From positions 682,001 through 746,000 of the forward strand of contig JAMYHL010000004.1 of NCBI GenBank assembly GCA_025531455.1: DNA of 64,000 nucleotides, written 5' to 3'. Below, piece by piece: positions 1-12,451 of the stretch. The position numbers and the translations under genes were made by a program. Source of the stretch: Apiotrichum sp. Y4204. Its lineage: Eukaryota; Basidiomycota; Tremellomycetes; Trichosporonales; Trichosporonaceae. The first letter of the stretch is position 1. Each line of letters opens with the position of its first letter. The notes under the pieces are model-generated. The model did not search any database. It had not been told where the DNA came from and was given only the letters and a program-made list of their open reading frames with translations.

Positions 1-1287
1 GGGGGTGAGCTTGATCCTCATAGTGATCGTGGCAACAACCTACCTTTCCCCACTTGCCATTGACGCCCATGTCAGAGTGTGCAGAGGCTGTGGTGGTTAA
101 CTCATATTCAACGATTTCCCATCGGACTTACACCTGTCAACAATGATAACCTTGTCAAACACATAAGCGATATCGCTCGCGGCGCGGTCATTCCATTGCG
201 TAGCGTCCTCGATGATCACGTCGGGCAAGGTATGTTGCAGAAGCCACCGGTCTACAGTCAGTTGTCTGTCCGTCATGCGACGCGGGGTACTCTCGAGACT
301 CACTGCCTCCCTTGTCATCGCGCCAGCTGGGGTCTGCAGGGCACCGCGGGAAGATGATGCGTGTCGGCAAAAGGTCGCGAGGGTCATTGTACTCTCCAGC
401 CTCGTCCGCTGTCGAAGCAATGACGCGTGACGCTGGGACAAAGATCTCAGAAACAAAGTGTCTGTTGTTAGGTCACTGCCCAGTGTGCCATTGCGGTTAT
501 TAGTGAACTCACTCGTAGAAAGCTGCAGAATGAGTCTGTGTCAGTACAAAGGCTCATTTTAGGAAGAGGAGCGTACCCATAAATCCCGCAGTCCCTGGCG
601 GGTCGTTGAAGATGTACTGCCCCGGTCAATATTGGCCGTTTCGCGCAATGGTTCCCACTCACGGTCACACCAGGTAAGCGGATGGCGCGCGTACCCAGCT
701 GGGCAGCTACGAGCTCTTGATCGCGAATCTGAGTCCAGCGGTCCTCGCCCGCAGGTGGAGCGCCTCCGCTCTTCGGCTTGGGCCCGCTCATAACGCGGCG
801 CGGCTTGGGAATCATCGCTGCGGCAGCGGCGTCGGGCGAGACTGCCGTCAACGCGCCGGCGAAAAGATACAGGTCCGAGAAGACGCTGTAGCCTGCTGGC
901 CCTGTAAAGTTGTCAGCTGTGCATCCAGAATAGGTGGCGCATGTTGTACAGCAGGAATGAATTGTCCACGACACGTCGATCCCCAAAGACGAATCCAAAA
1001 GACGTACCCCCCATGTAGGTCGTAAAAGGCATCGACTCATCTAGCTTCACGACCGTGTTGCGGGCCTGTAGCCCTTGCTGAGCAGAGCTGTTCTGAATAT
1101 GCAGTGGTCGCTTCGCGATACCGCCGTCCGAGCGCAATGTCAGAAATGCGACAACCACCAGGACGGTGACGACCATGGCGCCGCGAAATCCCCGCCTTGA
1201 AGACATGGAGGCTGGGATGCGATCGAGAAGAGACGAGGAGAGCGGGCGCGGAGTGCGCGGGTACGGCGGTGGTGATGTTGAGCCCAT
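1..1287 (-). CDS. GT61-like (DUF563) glycosyltransferase, 5' part only
   Basis: The chosen start (1285-1287) gives a short Pro/Ser-rich cytosolic tail, then a hydrophobic segment (AMVVTVLVVVAFLTL) typical of a type II Golgi membrane protein; an in-frame ATG at 1461 would precede this with an implausible leader. Downstream exons read GYSVFSDLYLFAGAL, then IFNDPPGTAGFMG, then VDRWLLQHTLPDVIIEDA and FDKVIIVD, followed by a small exon (about 50-93) with VNGKWGK. The order and wording resemble fungal GT61/DUF563 glycosyltransferases, which transfer sugars such as xylose in the secretory pathway. Several introns are needed; the first, with an acceptor near 906, was not resolved exactly. The catalytic C-terminus lies beyond the left edge. 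Upstream, 1288-1601 holds an AT-rich TATA-like stretch (1332-1338) and the 3' flank of the next gene. The donor sugar and acceptor cannot be told from sequence. Confidence 0.6.
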
Positions 1288-1601
1288 GAGGAAAGGAAAT
1301 AGAAATAAAAGCGACAGACGGGTATAGGAGTGATATATTGTGGGACGGTGGATGTGACTATCACGGAGCGCGAAGCACACACAGACCGTGGTTGATCTTT
1401 TGAAGGGAATGGATCGAGAGGCGCGAAGGGATCGACGGGAAGGCGGAGCGGTGGAAGCCATAATCTTTTTTCAGGCACGAAATACACGGGAAATCCCTAA
1501 TGCCATCATTCCGCCATTCCGCCCTGCCAGATTTTCCTGATACAGTAAAAAGTAATACGACTGTAAACAAAACCTATCAACACATCGAGCACAGTGTGGC
1601 A

Positions 1602-3075
1602 TCAGTCGCTGTCGGCATCACTGTCCTCATCATCCAGGAAGTCCATGACTGCAGCCATCGCAGCAGAGTCCTTGGGGGCCTCCTCATCATTACCTGATCC
1701 GTCGCTGTCCACTGCATAGTTGACGCGACGCGCCGCCGCTCGGCGAGTTCGTCCCGTGTCCGAGGGCCGGCCACGGACAGCTTCAAACTCTTTAACGTCA
1801 TCTTTGCAGTGTTAGTGATAGACATGGACTACAACTCACCCAGCTCTGCAGCGAGTTCGCGCTTCTGCTTCACGCTCCTGGCCTTGCCGAGTGTTGGAGT
1901 ACCTTTCATCCCCAGTGAGCTAAGCAGGGACAGGAGATGAGATATCTGGGAGCGCGGCTGAAGAGTCAGCAGAGTTTGATAAGAGACGGCGCCACAGCCT
2001 CTGCACCCATCTCGTTTAAACGGCTTTCACGCACAGTTGGACATTCAGCAAACTCTTTAACCCTGCAAATAAGCCGACCTGACACACATAATTTAACCCA
2101 CCATTGCTTCCTGACGCCACATGCATTAACAATCTTCTTCAGCTCGGCGACCCGTTCCTCGTCTGGAGAAGTCTGCATGTCAGCATGTGGCTTGTGAAAT
2201 GTATTTTGGGCTCACGCCATCGGCCGACTCTTTCCCTTCCTTCTTCTCCTTGGAGCTGTTGCTCTTCTTTCCACTACTCTCACGTCGCTTGGCTGGTGGC
2301 TCATCGTAGACGCTCGACATCGGGGAGGAGGGCGCGGGAGATTCCGCAGGCTGATGTCAGATGGTTTGCAATCGTGTTGGAAGACCTACTGTGCTTGTGC
2401 TCCTCGGTTTCTGCTTTGCAGAGGACTTCTCTTCCTCCTCCACATCGGAATCGATCACTTCTTCCTCAGATTCTTCGCTCTTGTGGCTCTTTCTTGACAC
2501 TTTGGCTTTCTTGGCTGGAGCGGTGGCTTTCGGAGCACGCTTGCGTTTGGGCTTCTCGTCTTCGCTCTCAACGTATTCCTCCTCATCGTCATCGGGATCC
2601 TCGTCGTGGACATCGTCGTCACTCTCCTCGGGCACTTCCTCATCTTCGTCGTCTTCATCAGGATCGGTCTTGGGCGTACTTTTCTTCCTGGAGGCCGGCT
2701 TGCTCTTTGTGGACGCCTTGGACTTATTTGCCGATTTGGTTTTGCTCCTCGGCTTCGGTTCCTCCACTTCCTCCTCTGCCTCCTCGTCGTCCGCGCCTTC
2801 CTCCTCCACTTCATCCTCATCCTCATTCCCCAAAGAACTCTGAAATAAGCATAATCCCCATACCGTGTAGTACTCACGAGAGCATCCTGTACAGCCTGCT
2901 TGACCGCGTTCCTCTTGTCCTTTTCATCGAGGGCGCCTTCCTCGAGGCCCATACTCTTGCACACCTCACGACGCGCCATGGCCATGGTAAATGTTTCGTT
3001 GTCAATCTCGCCTCTTCTGTTGGCTGCCTGCACCACCTTGCGGGCATGTTTCGGAATGTCGGATAGGATAGACAT
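1602..3075 (-). CDS. HIRIP3-like histone chaperone (CHZ-type domain)
   Basis: The first exon (about 65 residues from IPKHARKVVQAANRRG) resembles the N-terminal domain of HIRIP3-like proteins. A long exon (about 2357-2838) follows, a very acidic, Lys-rich disordered region with repeated DEDDED, SEESEEE and KRKRAPK blocks. Further exons read VAELKKIVNACGVRKQ, then KEFAECPTVRESRLNEMG, and end in a short acidic tail (DDEDSDADSD) at the stop 1602-1604. ELKKxxxACGVRK is the hallmark of the HIRIP3/CHZ region that binds H2A-H2B dimers, so a nuclear H2A/H2B chaperone is inferred. Introns carry GTGGGT/GTGAGT-type donors. An in-frame ATG at 3096 exists, but 3075 is the better start. It is divergent from FRS2, sharing about 430 bp of promoter. 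The family call is good; the exact orthologue is less certain because most of the protein is low complexity. Confidence 0.72.
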
Positions 3076-3503
3076 TTTTGCGGGATGTTGGTGCAAGAAT
3101 GTGGATGGAGTGGATATGTGTTGTGTGGAATGAGTGGTGGGATTTATTGACGCGTCTTGGTCAGTCGCTGTGGACGCGAACCAAACAAATCCGGGTCAAG
3201 TTTCTCCACATGCATCCATTCTGTGGAGCACATGCATGTGCGTGACTAAAAGTGACTGTAGCGGCATGCCTAAGAAGTCTAACAAATTTGCACGCCTGTT
3301 TTAGCACGTGGGACCACACTGAGAATTAGGCCCGTGTGCCCTGATATGGACAAGATAACCAAGATGAGCTGACTCGAGCGCTCGAGGCCGGCCGAGAGTG
3401 AGAGAGAGTCCGTCAATGTCGTTGACGGTCGTTTTCAAACCCATCCAAAAAGTCGACACGACTCAAATCTCTAGCACAACACCCCCACCACACACCCACC
3501 ACC
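3076..3503. promoter_or_regulatory. Shared divergent promoter region HIRIP3-like / FRS2
   Basis: This is 428 bp of non-coding sequence between two divergent start codons. It holds a CA-rich tract just before the FRS2 ATG (about 3476-3503), the usual leader context here, and a CACGTG-like word near 3305. I see no RNA gene or ORF with support. Confidence 0.5.
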
Positions 3504-5387
3504 ATGTCTCTCCCAACTGTCGAGGAGGCACAGTCCATTATTCTCCAGACGCTCGCTGCGTCGCCGGACGGCACGATCGCCGACTCGCGCGCACTCACCT
3601 GGAATGGCCAGGACCTCAAGGCGGACAAGGCGCAGGCGGTCATCAAGGCTGCCCTCGACTCGCTCTTGAGCAAAGCTGTTAGTACAGGCGGAGCAGGTAG
3701 ATTTGATGGCTACGGAATGGAAGTGCGATGCAAGTCCCCATGTGTCATCGCACGGCATTCGACATCGACATTGACCGAGGTGCCACACAGCTGCTGACAT
3801 CACACAGATGATCGAGTACACCCAGATTCAGAACACTGTGTATGGTCTCACAGAGGAGGGAAACCAGATCGCGGCTTCGGGCTCTCACGAGTACCGTGTC
3901 TGGAATGCACTTCCGGCCAAGGGTGCCGGCGAGCCGGTGACCGTTCCCGAGCTCAAGGTGAGCATCAATCGACTACCCTGCCCCGCGCTGTGCTAACGTC
4001 CGTTCAGAAGCTCGTCGGCGACGACGCCGTCAAGGTCGGCCAGGGACGCGCGTTTAAGAGCAAGTGGATCGCAAAGGAGGGAGCAGGCTTTGTGCGCGCA
4101 GTGGACAGCGTAGTGGACGAGACGGCCGAGCAGCTCCGGACTATCCAGAGCACAGGCACCCACCCTAGCGGCGACGCGGTGCTCAGGGAATTGCAGAAGC
4201 GCAAGCTCGTCGCTCCCCGCAAGCTCCTGCACTACTCGGCGGCCAAGGGACCCCAGTTCGCGACGGAGGTTAAGAGCCTCGAGACCGACCTCACCGTGGA
4301 GATGCTCTCGTCCGGCGCCTGGAAGGACGCAGCGTTCAAGCAGTACAACTTCGCCGCTGCCGGTCAGCCGACGGAGGGCGGCGCATTGCATCCTCTCCTG
4401 AAGGTTCGCGAGGAGTTCCGCCAGATCTTCTTCGACATGGGGTGAGTTCAACCGTGGTTGTACCTGGCCGCGTAAGACTAACGCCAGCTTCACTGAGATG
4501 CCAACCAACAACTTCGTCGAGTCCGCGTTCTGGAACTTCGACGCCATGTTCGTTCCCCAGCAGCACCCCGCACGTGAGATGCAGGACACCTTCTACGTCA
4601 AGGACCCGGTCAAGGGCGAGATCCGCGATGAGGAGTACTACGACCGTGTATCCAAGACTCACGAGGTTGGCGGTTACGGTTCCATAGGCTACAGGGCGCC
4701 CTTCTCCCGTGTCGAGACTGAAAAGCTGCTTCTCCGTACGCACACCACCGCCGTCTCCACCGAGATGCTGTACAAGATTGCCAACCAGCCGGGAGGCTTC
4801 AAGCCCGCAAAGCTCTTCTCTATCGACCGTGTGTTCCGTAACGAGGCAACCGACGCGACCCATCTTGCCGAGTTCCATCAGGTCGAGGGTGTTGTTGCCG
4901 ACTACGACATTACGCTGGGACACTTGATTGGTGAGTGGGCGAGCTTTGATCGAGCCTTTGCTGCCCTGCCCGGGACCCCTGGAACATGCAGCTGACGTAC
5001 AGGCTTCATGCAGCAGTTCTTCGCCAAGACAGGCAACCACAAGCTCCGCTTCAAGCCCGCCTTCAACCCGTACACCGAGCCGTCGATGGAGGTCTTCTCG
5101 TGGCACGAGGGACTCGGCAAGTGGATTGAGATTGCCAACGTATGTACCATAAGTGGCGGGTTTTATCGTGCAAAGCTAACCCTCAGTCTGGTGTCTTCCG
5201 CCCCGAAATGCTCGAACCTATGGGCCTGCCGAAGGGTGTCCGTGTGCTCGGCTGGGGTATGTCCCTCGAGCGCCCGACAATGATCAAGTACAAGATCCAG
5301 GACATCCGTACGCTTGTCGGCCACAAGACGGACCTCGCGGGCGTGAAGAGCGCAGCTGCCGTCCGTCTCGACAAGGGCGACGAGTAG
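3504..5387 (+). CDS. FRS2: Cytosolic phenylalanyl-tRNA synthetase alpha subunit
   Basis: It charges tRNA-Phe as the catalytic subunit of the cytosolic alpha2beta2 enzyme. The N-terminal winged-helix DNA/tRNA-binding repeats start at [17 protein letters not shown]. The class II catalytic core follows, with [17 protein letters not shown], the motif 2 region [22 protein letters not shown], and motif 3 [15 protein letters not shown] near the C-terminus. About 510 residues are expected from six exons (starting near 3504, 3808, 4008, 4488, 5003 and 5187), the usual length for the family. Introns are 45-130 nt with GT..AG ends; the first donor is GTTAGT. The start lies in a good context (CACCATG). 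It is convergent with the debranching enzyme gene, with about 200 bp between stop codons. Confidence 0.95.
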
Positions 5388-5594
5388 AGGGCTCGAGGGG
5401 GCTGTGGGAGACGGGGTACGCGATGGGGAGTGCGTGCGTAGGACAGTGGTCGCTGGTAGACAGACGCCACAGTAGATGGTAGATGACATGCACATCATTT
5501 GACACGCTAAGTTGTGACTGACCCGACTTCTGGATCCCGTTCTCGTTTCAATAGTAATTCACGGCTACAAATCTACAATCTACGAATCCAACGT

Positions 5595-8500
5595 TTACGC
5601 CTGCTGCTTGCGGGTGAGACGGTGAGCCTCCTCGAGGACGTCGAGGATGGTGCTCGCGGACCAGGCCTGGGTTGTGCACGAGTCGGCGCAGAACGCGCCG
5701 TTGTCGTTACACAGCTCGGGAAGGCCGCGCCACGGGTCTTGGGCGATGTGCTCGCGGACCTTGACGAGGACCTGGGAGACGTGGTGCATCGTCTTGGTGG
5801 GGTCCGTCTTGCCTTCGCCAGCCTCGAGGTCAAACCGGGTCCAGGCGCTGAGGAACCAGCCGAGGGGGAAGCCCCACTCAGGACCCTGGTGGTAGTTCCA
5901 TCCCTTGGCGATCGCCTGGTCAGTCGAGTCGTTGCTGTTGTCGTAGTTGGGGCGGTAGGCCCAGTCAGACGGGTCCAGCGTCTTCATGCCCAGCGGGCCG
6001 CGGAGCACACGGTCGGCCAGCCGCAGGGCAGTTATGGCGCGGGCCGGGGTGAACAGCTCGGGTGCCACCACCATCGGGAGAGTAAAGTTGCACCGGAGCT
6101 GGTAGTCGGCGAACGCGCGGTCCGCAGGCGTGCCGTACACGTCCTTGTACATGCCGCGGCGGTTGACAAGGGCGGGGTTAACATCAAACTGCGAATCCTC
6201 AGACGAATCGGCGGGAACGTAGTAGTGCTTCTCAAATGATGCCTGGATGAGGTCCGCCCATTCCTTGTACGTCACGAGACGCTTCTTGCCGTCGACTGCA
6301 AGTCAGTATGACGCACCACATAGAACTCCGACTTGGTACTTACCAGTTGCATCGACACCCTTGAAGGGGAATTGGCCCTTAGCGCTCAGACCGTCGAGCC
6401 ACGTGAGAGTCGACTTGAGCAGACCGGTGATCTCAATCGGAGCGCCATCACGCGGAGTGGCCGGAAGACCCTTGTTGCCCGCCTTCTCCGAAGAGCCCAT
6501 CTTGTCCATCCACGTGCCGCAGTTGTATCTGTTGCCGCCGTGGATGAAACCGGTCGACCAGTCGGTCCAGATCTTCTGGTTGAAGCCCTCGTCGCGCATG
6601 TCCATGTCGAGGTTGGGACCAGCCTGTTGTCAGCTGGGCTGAGATTCAGTCAACTCACGTTGTACTCCCGGAACTCGATGCCTTCCGCGTGACGCTGCAA
6701 GATCTCCTGGATGATCTCTGCAATGGTCGAGCTGAACGCGAACGCCCGCTCGTCATCCCACGGCACCCAAGTGTCGTCGGCAGGGAAGCGGCGCTTAACA
6801 GAGTCCTTCAAAATGGCGAGACCATCGGGGGCCATCTTCGTGTAGTCCTGGATGTTCTGGATCATCCACCAGGGAGAGTCACGCGAGTTGTAACGCGGCG
6901 TACGACCCGAGTCAAGGAGGTTGGGGATAAGACCGTGCTTGAGCGTTGAGGAGAAGGCCAGAATGTGGTCGCGCGCGGCAGGGAAGTTCCCAGTCGTGAG
7001 GAAGAGACCGCGGAGGGAGATGAAGACATCACGTCCCCAGCAACGGGCCCATCCGGCGGTGAAGTGCGGTAGACCAGCGGCGAGAGACGGGACATCCTTG
7101 TAGGGCACGATGGAGGCGCTCTTGACGAGTCCGTACATCTGTACCGCGCAGAGAGCTAGGTCATGGGTAAACTCTGTGCCGGAGAGAATGAACTCCGACA
7201 TCTGCTCAATCACAGCCCGACGAGCGGCCTTGTAGGCTTCAAACACCACGAGCGAGAAGTACTTGGGACGCATAAACGACGGGACAGTCTGTTTGATGAT
7301 GTCGAAGCGCTCCTTGAACCACATGGCGGGCTTGGCAAGGTTGGGAAGCGTCGGAACCTCCCGCTCAAGCCGGTTCTGGACATAGTCCATCGCCCATGTT
7401 CCCTTGCGAAGATGCTCGCAGACTGGGTGTCCGAGGTCGTTGGTGGCCATGATGCCGCGAAGCGGCGCCATCCAACCCTCGAGACCACAGTAGACTAGTG
7501 AGCCGTAGTTCGGGATGGTGTACACGCCATCACCCCCCGTGGCGTCGCGTTCTTCACCGTCCGCACGGTGTAGCACGACGTTGAGGTCCACAAGATCAAG
7601 ATCCGACATGGCCAGGTCGGCGTCCTTGCGGCAGAACGTCTTGAAGTCCTTGTGAATCTCGTCCATCTTCGTGGCGAAGACCATGATGCTACCAGGGTTG
7701 AAGGTCTCGGGCAGTCCAATCTCAGTGTAGTCACCGTTTTCGTCGTGACCGAAACGTACGTCCACATCTTGATGGGCAATCTCCTCCAGAGTCGAGGGAA
7801 TGCCGCGGTGCACCTCTGGATCATCTTTCCACTCTTCAGGATGGGTGATGATTGACGCGCCGAACATGAAAGCGGCCCTGGTGCGAGACAGCTTGATGGG
7901 GTTGACTACCGTCAGTGACTTGTCCTGGCCGTTGAACTTACGATGACCCTTTCCAGAGAAGCCCTTGAACGCCGTGTGGGCGATAAGCAGGTAACCAACG
8001 TGGTAAGTGGGGTGTACGCGGTGGATCATGATATATTGATCCTCCTCGTGGACGTGACCCTCGTCGTAACCCTCAGTCATCATCTCCGTATGCAGATGGT
8101 TAAGAACGCGCTTGACACGGCCAATGCCTCCCTCGTCCTGCTCATCGGAGACCGAGTACCGGCGGGTATCGGTGACAAGGTTGAGGAGATGGGGATAGAG
8201 GTCGTCGAAGCTCTTGGTAGACCCAAGGGCTGCCTTGGTAAAAGTGACCAGCGAACCAGTCGATAACGCGTCCTCGGCGGTGCGCTTATCCGCAGGGGAC
8301 TCGTTGTCGTGGGTTATGTCGTAGAACACAGCATGGGGCGCCGATCCTTGCAGAGGAGTGATGATGCACGGGCGAGGTGCTCCCTTACCGTACAAGGGAG
8401 GAAGCTCACCCGGGGACGAGAGACACGACGCGTCCATGGAGCCGATGGGCTTGCCGACGCCAAAGCGATACAGGAGACGCGAGAACTCCTTGTTGTCACT

Positions 8501-10853
8501 TCCATTGTACGCCTCGCGAACGAGGGAGTTCAGGCCCAGCTCGCGGACAAATTTGAGATCCATCTCTTCACTGCCAGTGAACAGCTCGGCCATGATGTAG
8601 AGGTTCGGGTTAATGCGCCGCCCTGCATCGATCATATGAGAACCGACATGCAGAGGTGTCGAGTGGCAGTTGTCGAGGCGGAATCCGTCAAACACACCCG
8701 CAAGCATCTCGCAGTACTCAGTCATGTGAGCCCACAGCCATGGGTTGTCTTGCGGGCTGTTTCCGTATCGCAGCTTGACGCAGTCTCCCCACACAATCAC
8801 CTCACGGCGAAGGTATGCCTTGGACGGGTACTCGGCGAAGTTCTTGAGAGGGTCGGCACCCCACATCCACCCATTGTTTGCAAGTGTCAGCGCCGACTCA
8901 GGGTACTTCGCCGTGGCCGCAGACTTCTCCAGTCGAGTAAAGTAAGGCTCGACAAGAGGGTTCTTGGTGTTGATTTCACCCATGTTGGGGCCGCCAGCCT
9001 CAAGGCGAGTGTACCGGAGGCGACCAACAATGGCGTCCTTAGCCGCCGCGAGGTCTGCGTTGCACTCCTTGTAAAGATCAACGTTCAAAATGTCGAGGAT
9101 GCGACCCCAGAGCTCGGCCTGCGCGCCAACAGGCTCGTTCGGCGCGGCCGCCTGCACGAACCCTGCAGCAAGAGGGCCGGGAACCTTGCTGCAGTACGGG
9201 GCGGAGAAGGCGCGGAAGTCTTGAATGAAGCCATTGGTGTTCTTGGCGATGCACGACAGCTCCTCGGCTGTCTTACCAATGAGAGCTTCACCGCGCCATC
9301 CCACAGCCTCTCCAGCAGCGAGGGCGGCCTCGACCTCCTTCACCGACGACGCGACATCGAAGACGTAGTATCGCCACAGGCTTGCAGAGTTAATTGCATC
9401 TTGCACAGCGCCGGAGATCTCTGTGAGGTCGTCCTCGGTCTTGATACGTGTAGGGAGACCGCGCGACGCGAGCTCGGCCGTAAGGGCGAGCATGGCATCC
9501 TCCAACACGACTGCCGGGGCGAGGTGGGGTGTGTTGTAAGGCGAGTAACCTATGCGGATGTTAGTAGATGCGCACGGCATGTTGTGACAGCCACTCACCG
9601 GCTTCGGGGTGCTCCAAGAGCCATGGTGAGTCGAATGCGGTGTGATTGAGCACAACGTCTGTGATGCCACCAAGGCCATACGTCTTCTTCGCGTATTCGA
9701 GCGCGCGTGTCACCTCGGCAAGACCGCCGTCCTTCGCCTTGGGGTCTTCCAGCAGGGTAGGGTCAAATGCGAGCTGGTCAGTCATCGAGTAGGGTGATCC
9801 TGAGCTGCCTCGCGGCTGCAAGGGAGTGTAGTGGATCATGTTGTAGCCGCGGCGGGATGCCTCAGCAAGGTTGTTCTCCCACTCGGGGATAGAGCCCTGC
9901 CACTTCGCGATAATAGACAGAATGATGAGGCCATCTAGTGGGAGCACCTCCTGCTTGTCGGTCACGGGCGCAGATGTTGTGTCGTGCAGGACGTCATTTC
10001 CAAGAGTGATGAAGTGCTCGCGCGCTGGGAGAGTGATGATCGGGTCGACATTGAAGTATCCCTTGCGGCCAGTCACACGCTTTCCATCCTCGTCGTCATA
10101 CTCGACATAGTAGCAGAACGCGCCGGGCGCTGAGATGGCGAGATCAACCTGGATCGGCCTGGTATGTTGTCAGTCATTGTGCCCTTCGTTACCAAATTCC
10201 CGACATACTTTGTAATGTCCGAGGGCAGCTTGCGCTCCGTCCACCCACCACGCTCGAAGGCACCGCCATCAATGGGAAAGTCGGACTTGAGAACACCGTT
10301 ACGCGTGCATGCTGATCCGGGGAGGATGGAGAATCGAAGGACATACGGCTTGGCCGGTGCGGGAAGGCGGATGTACTGTGAGGTGTCAGCAAGCCGCAGG
10401 CAGGGCGCAGGAAGCATGGTCATTGCCAAGTGCCGTCCGACATACCGATTTGGGCCCATTCGGTCCGCCGTCGTCCTCGAGCAACAGGTCCCACACCTGG
10501 ACAGGCTCGCCGTCACCCTCGCCGGAGAAGAAGGCGATCGCCTCGTCCTGCGGCGTCTTTGGGGTCTTGGGGCCTGGCGCGCTCGGCGTTTCCGGCATGG
10601 CGATCGGCGCCGGGCGGTTTTCTGCGCGGGCAGACTTTGTCGAGCCAGAGCCAGCAGACTTGGTCGAACCGGTGGTAGCAGACTGTGTCGGACCGGTGGT
10701 AGCAGGCTGTGTCGAGCCGGTGGTAGCAGGCTGTGTCGAGACGGTCGCAGCAGACTTCGTTGAGCCATTGCCGGCAGACTTCGTCGTGCCAGAGCCAGCA
10801 GACTTCGAGGAGCGCGAGCGGGCGGACTTCGAAGAGCGAGATCCAGCAGGCAT
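5595..10853 (-). CDS. GDB1: Glycogen debranching enzyme (4-alpha-glucanotransferase / amylo-1,6-glucosidase)
   Basis: This bifunctional cytosolic enzyme removes branch points during glycogen breakdown. The N-terminal half is the GH13-type glucanotransferase: [15 protein letters not shown], then [15 protein letters not shown] containing the catalytic Asp. The C-terminal half is the GH133 glucosidase: [31 protein letters not shown] and a final QAWSAST block. About 1,670 residues are expected over six exons, some 130 more than the usual 1,530. The excess is a Ser/Thr/Ala repeat at the N-terminus (about residues 1-80; DNA 10622-10850) with eight-residue units such as STQPATTG. The start at 10853 is taken because the next in-frame ATG (10946) only adds a Pro/His-rich leader. 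Introns lie near 10396-10447, 10159-10205, 9548-9596, 6624-6658 and 6299-6345. A further in-frame 48-nt segment near 7895-7943 has GTAAGT and AG ends and may also be spliced. Confidence 0.95.
10622..10850 (-). repeat. Coding tandem repeat in the GDB1 N-terminus
   Basis: A roughly 24-nt period (8 codons) is visible, with about nine degenerate copies; the clearest are at 10676-10750. The encoded units vary around S/T-T-K/Q-S/P-A-T/G-x-G. The region is Ser/Thr/Ala/Gly-rich and predicted disordered. It precedes the first recognisable debranching-enzyme sequence ([20 protein letters not shown]). Confidence 0.7.
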
Positions 10854-12451
10854 CGTGTGTGAGAGCCGGTGGGCAAAAGGCAGAGACGGATGGGTGTGCA
10901 AGGGGTGTGAAGGGTAGGGCGGGCAGGGTCGCGCGCACAGAGCCAAGTCAAAGTTACCGCCGGTAATGAATGCCCTATCTGGCTGAGCTTTGGTGTTGTT
11001 TCGAGAGGGGGTTTCGTCCGTCTTCGTTCACTCCGATGTTATGTAGTCGTCCAGATATACTGGCCGTGATGGGGGAGTTGACAATGGGGAGGATGAATGC
11101 AAACAGGTGAAGCTGGGAGAGGATGCTGTGAGGTTGGGAGCCGTTGTGTAAGCGCGGCCACGACACGTCGCGCCGGTGAACAGGCACTGGGCCACTGGCC
11201 ACTGGGTGTGGGGGGGCAGGTAGCTGGGAGCTGTTGGATGACATTGGTGGCATCCAATTCCAACTGTTGACCAGACTAGAAACAGGAAAACACAGGGAAA
11301 ACGACGTCATTGCTCTCGCATTGTCAGTTTGTCAGGGCACTCACCAACACTCTCTATATCAAGCCTCCTCCATGTCGTCTATCAAACTAGATCAAGGTCG
11401 AGCGGACATGCCTGTCCGAGGTCACCGCGCCATCTCGGACATCCTGACTTCTCCGTCCCTGACCGTCGTCGTTGACGTTAAGGCCACAATAAACGTAAAC
11501 CCCCCAGGCCTTAACGAAGCTACGGCTGAAACGAATGTGGCACGCAGTCGAGTGGCAAGTGGCAACGCTGTCGTGTTGGTATGCTGTCCCGTCGTCTCCA
11601 GTTCATCTGCGCTCGATGTCCTGTTCCGCCGCGTTCCAGTAGCTCTGTCATTTGACGAAGGTAATCTGGTCTTGCCACCTAGACGGGGATGCTGACATTG
11701 GGTAGTCGGCTTTGTTTCATGGGCGGGTCCGGCTGTCAATAAGACAACTCATGGCTGTTCGCAGAAGGTCTAAAACGCGACCAAGAGGCGAACACATCCG
11801 CAGAATTTTATAGAGGTCACACCGGCCATTTTTCTTGTTTGCGTACTGTGCACGCCGTACCGAGCTGTTTTACAGTAATTATTGTAATATTACTAAACGT
11901 TTTATCTGAGTAGGTATTAAATGTTTGACCATTGACTGTCGTCTGCGATTCTCTTCGGCCTGAGAGCTCCCGAGGCGCCCACCCAGGCACTCTCAAACAC
12001 CCCTCCACGTTTGTCACACATAGCAACGTCGTAAGGACGATGGGGTACCCAACGTGAGTTCGCCACAGAATGTGTTTGAGCCTGAGTTGCCATCAGAGTC
12101 GAACATCTTGTCAAAGATGTCACCTTCGGCCACCCGAGACTCGCATATGTTCACAACATCAGACTGTAAAGGGCAGCGCTGCGTGTCACTCTGTCTTGAG
12201 CTGTGTACAGTAGTAGCTCTGGTCTGTGTGGCCTTCCTGGAAGGAAGAAATCGCTACTCAGAGACACCAGGACGAGGAACAAACATTCGCGATGCGAGAC
12301 CCAAAATTATGAGTCTCCCCGTCTACGTCTCGAATACCGCCAAGAGCTTGAGTCAGAGGGGTCGCAGGAAGACAGCTCCGACATCCCACTGTAAACACCT
12401 GGCATTTCGAGCACGCTACCTGGGCACGACAGTGCCCCGTAAGGTCAAAAA
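10854..12451. other. Intergenic region, no supported gene
   Basis: This is the GDB1 promoter side plus about 1.5 kb of non-coding sequence. AT-rich patches occur at 11810-11920. Open frames here (for example 11234-11695 plus) have no domain signal and no intron/exon continuity. The last 60 bp are the 3' flank of the tRNA gene. Confidence 0.5.
12447..12451 (-). terminator. Pol III T-run terminator of tRNA-Pro
   Basis: Five T residues on the minus strand directly follow the discriminator base of the tRNA, as expected for RNA polymerase III termination. Confidence 0.8.

Noticed and set aside
2104..3066. Long plus-strand ORF (320 codons)
   Set aside because: Antisense shadow of the acidic HIRIP3-like gene; its Ser/Leu-rich sequence mirrors the acidic low-complexity exon.
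8309..9649. 446-codon plus-strand ORF
   Set aside because: Lies wholly antisense to the debranching enzyme catalytic exon, which has clear family motifs.
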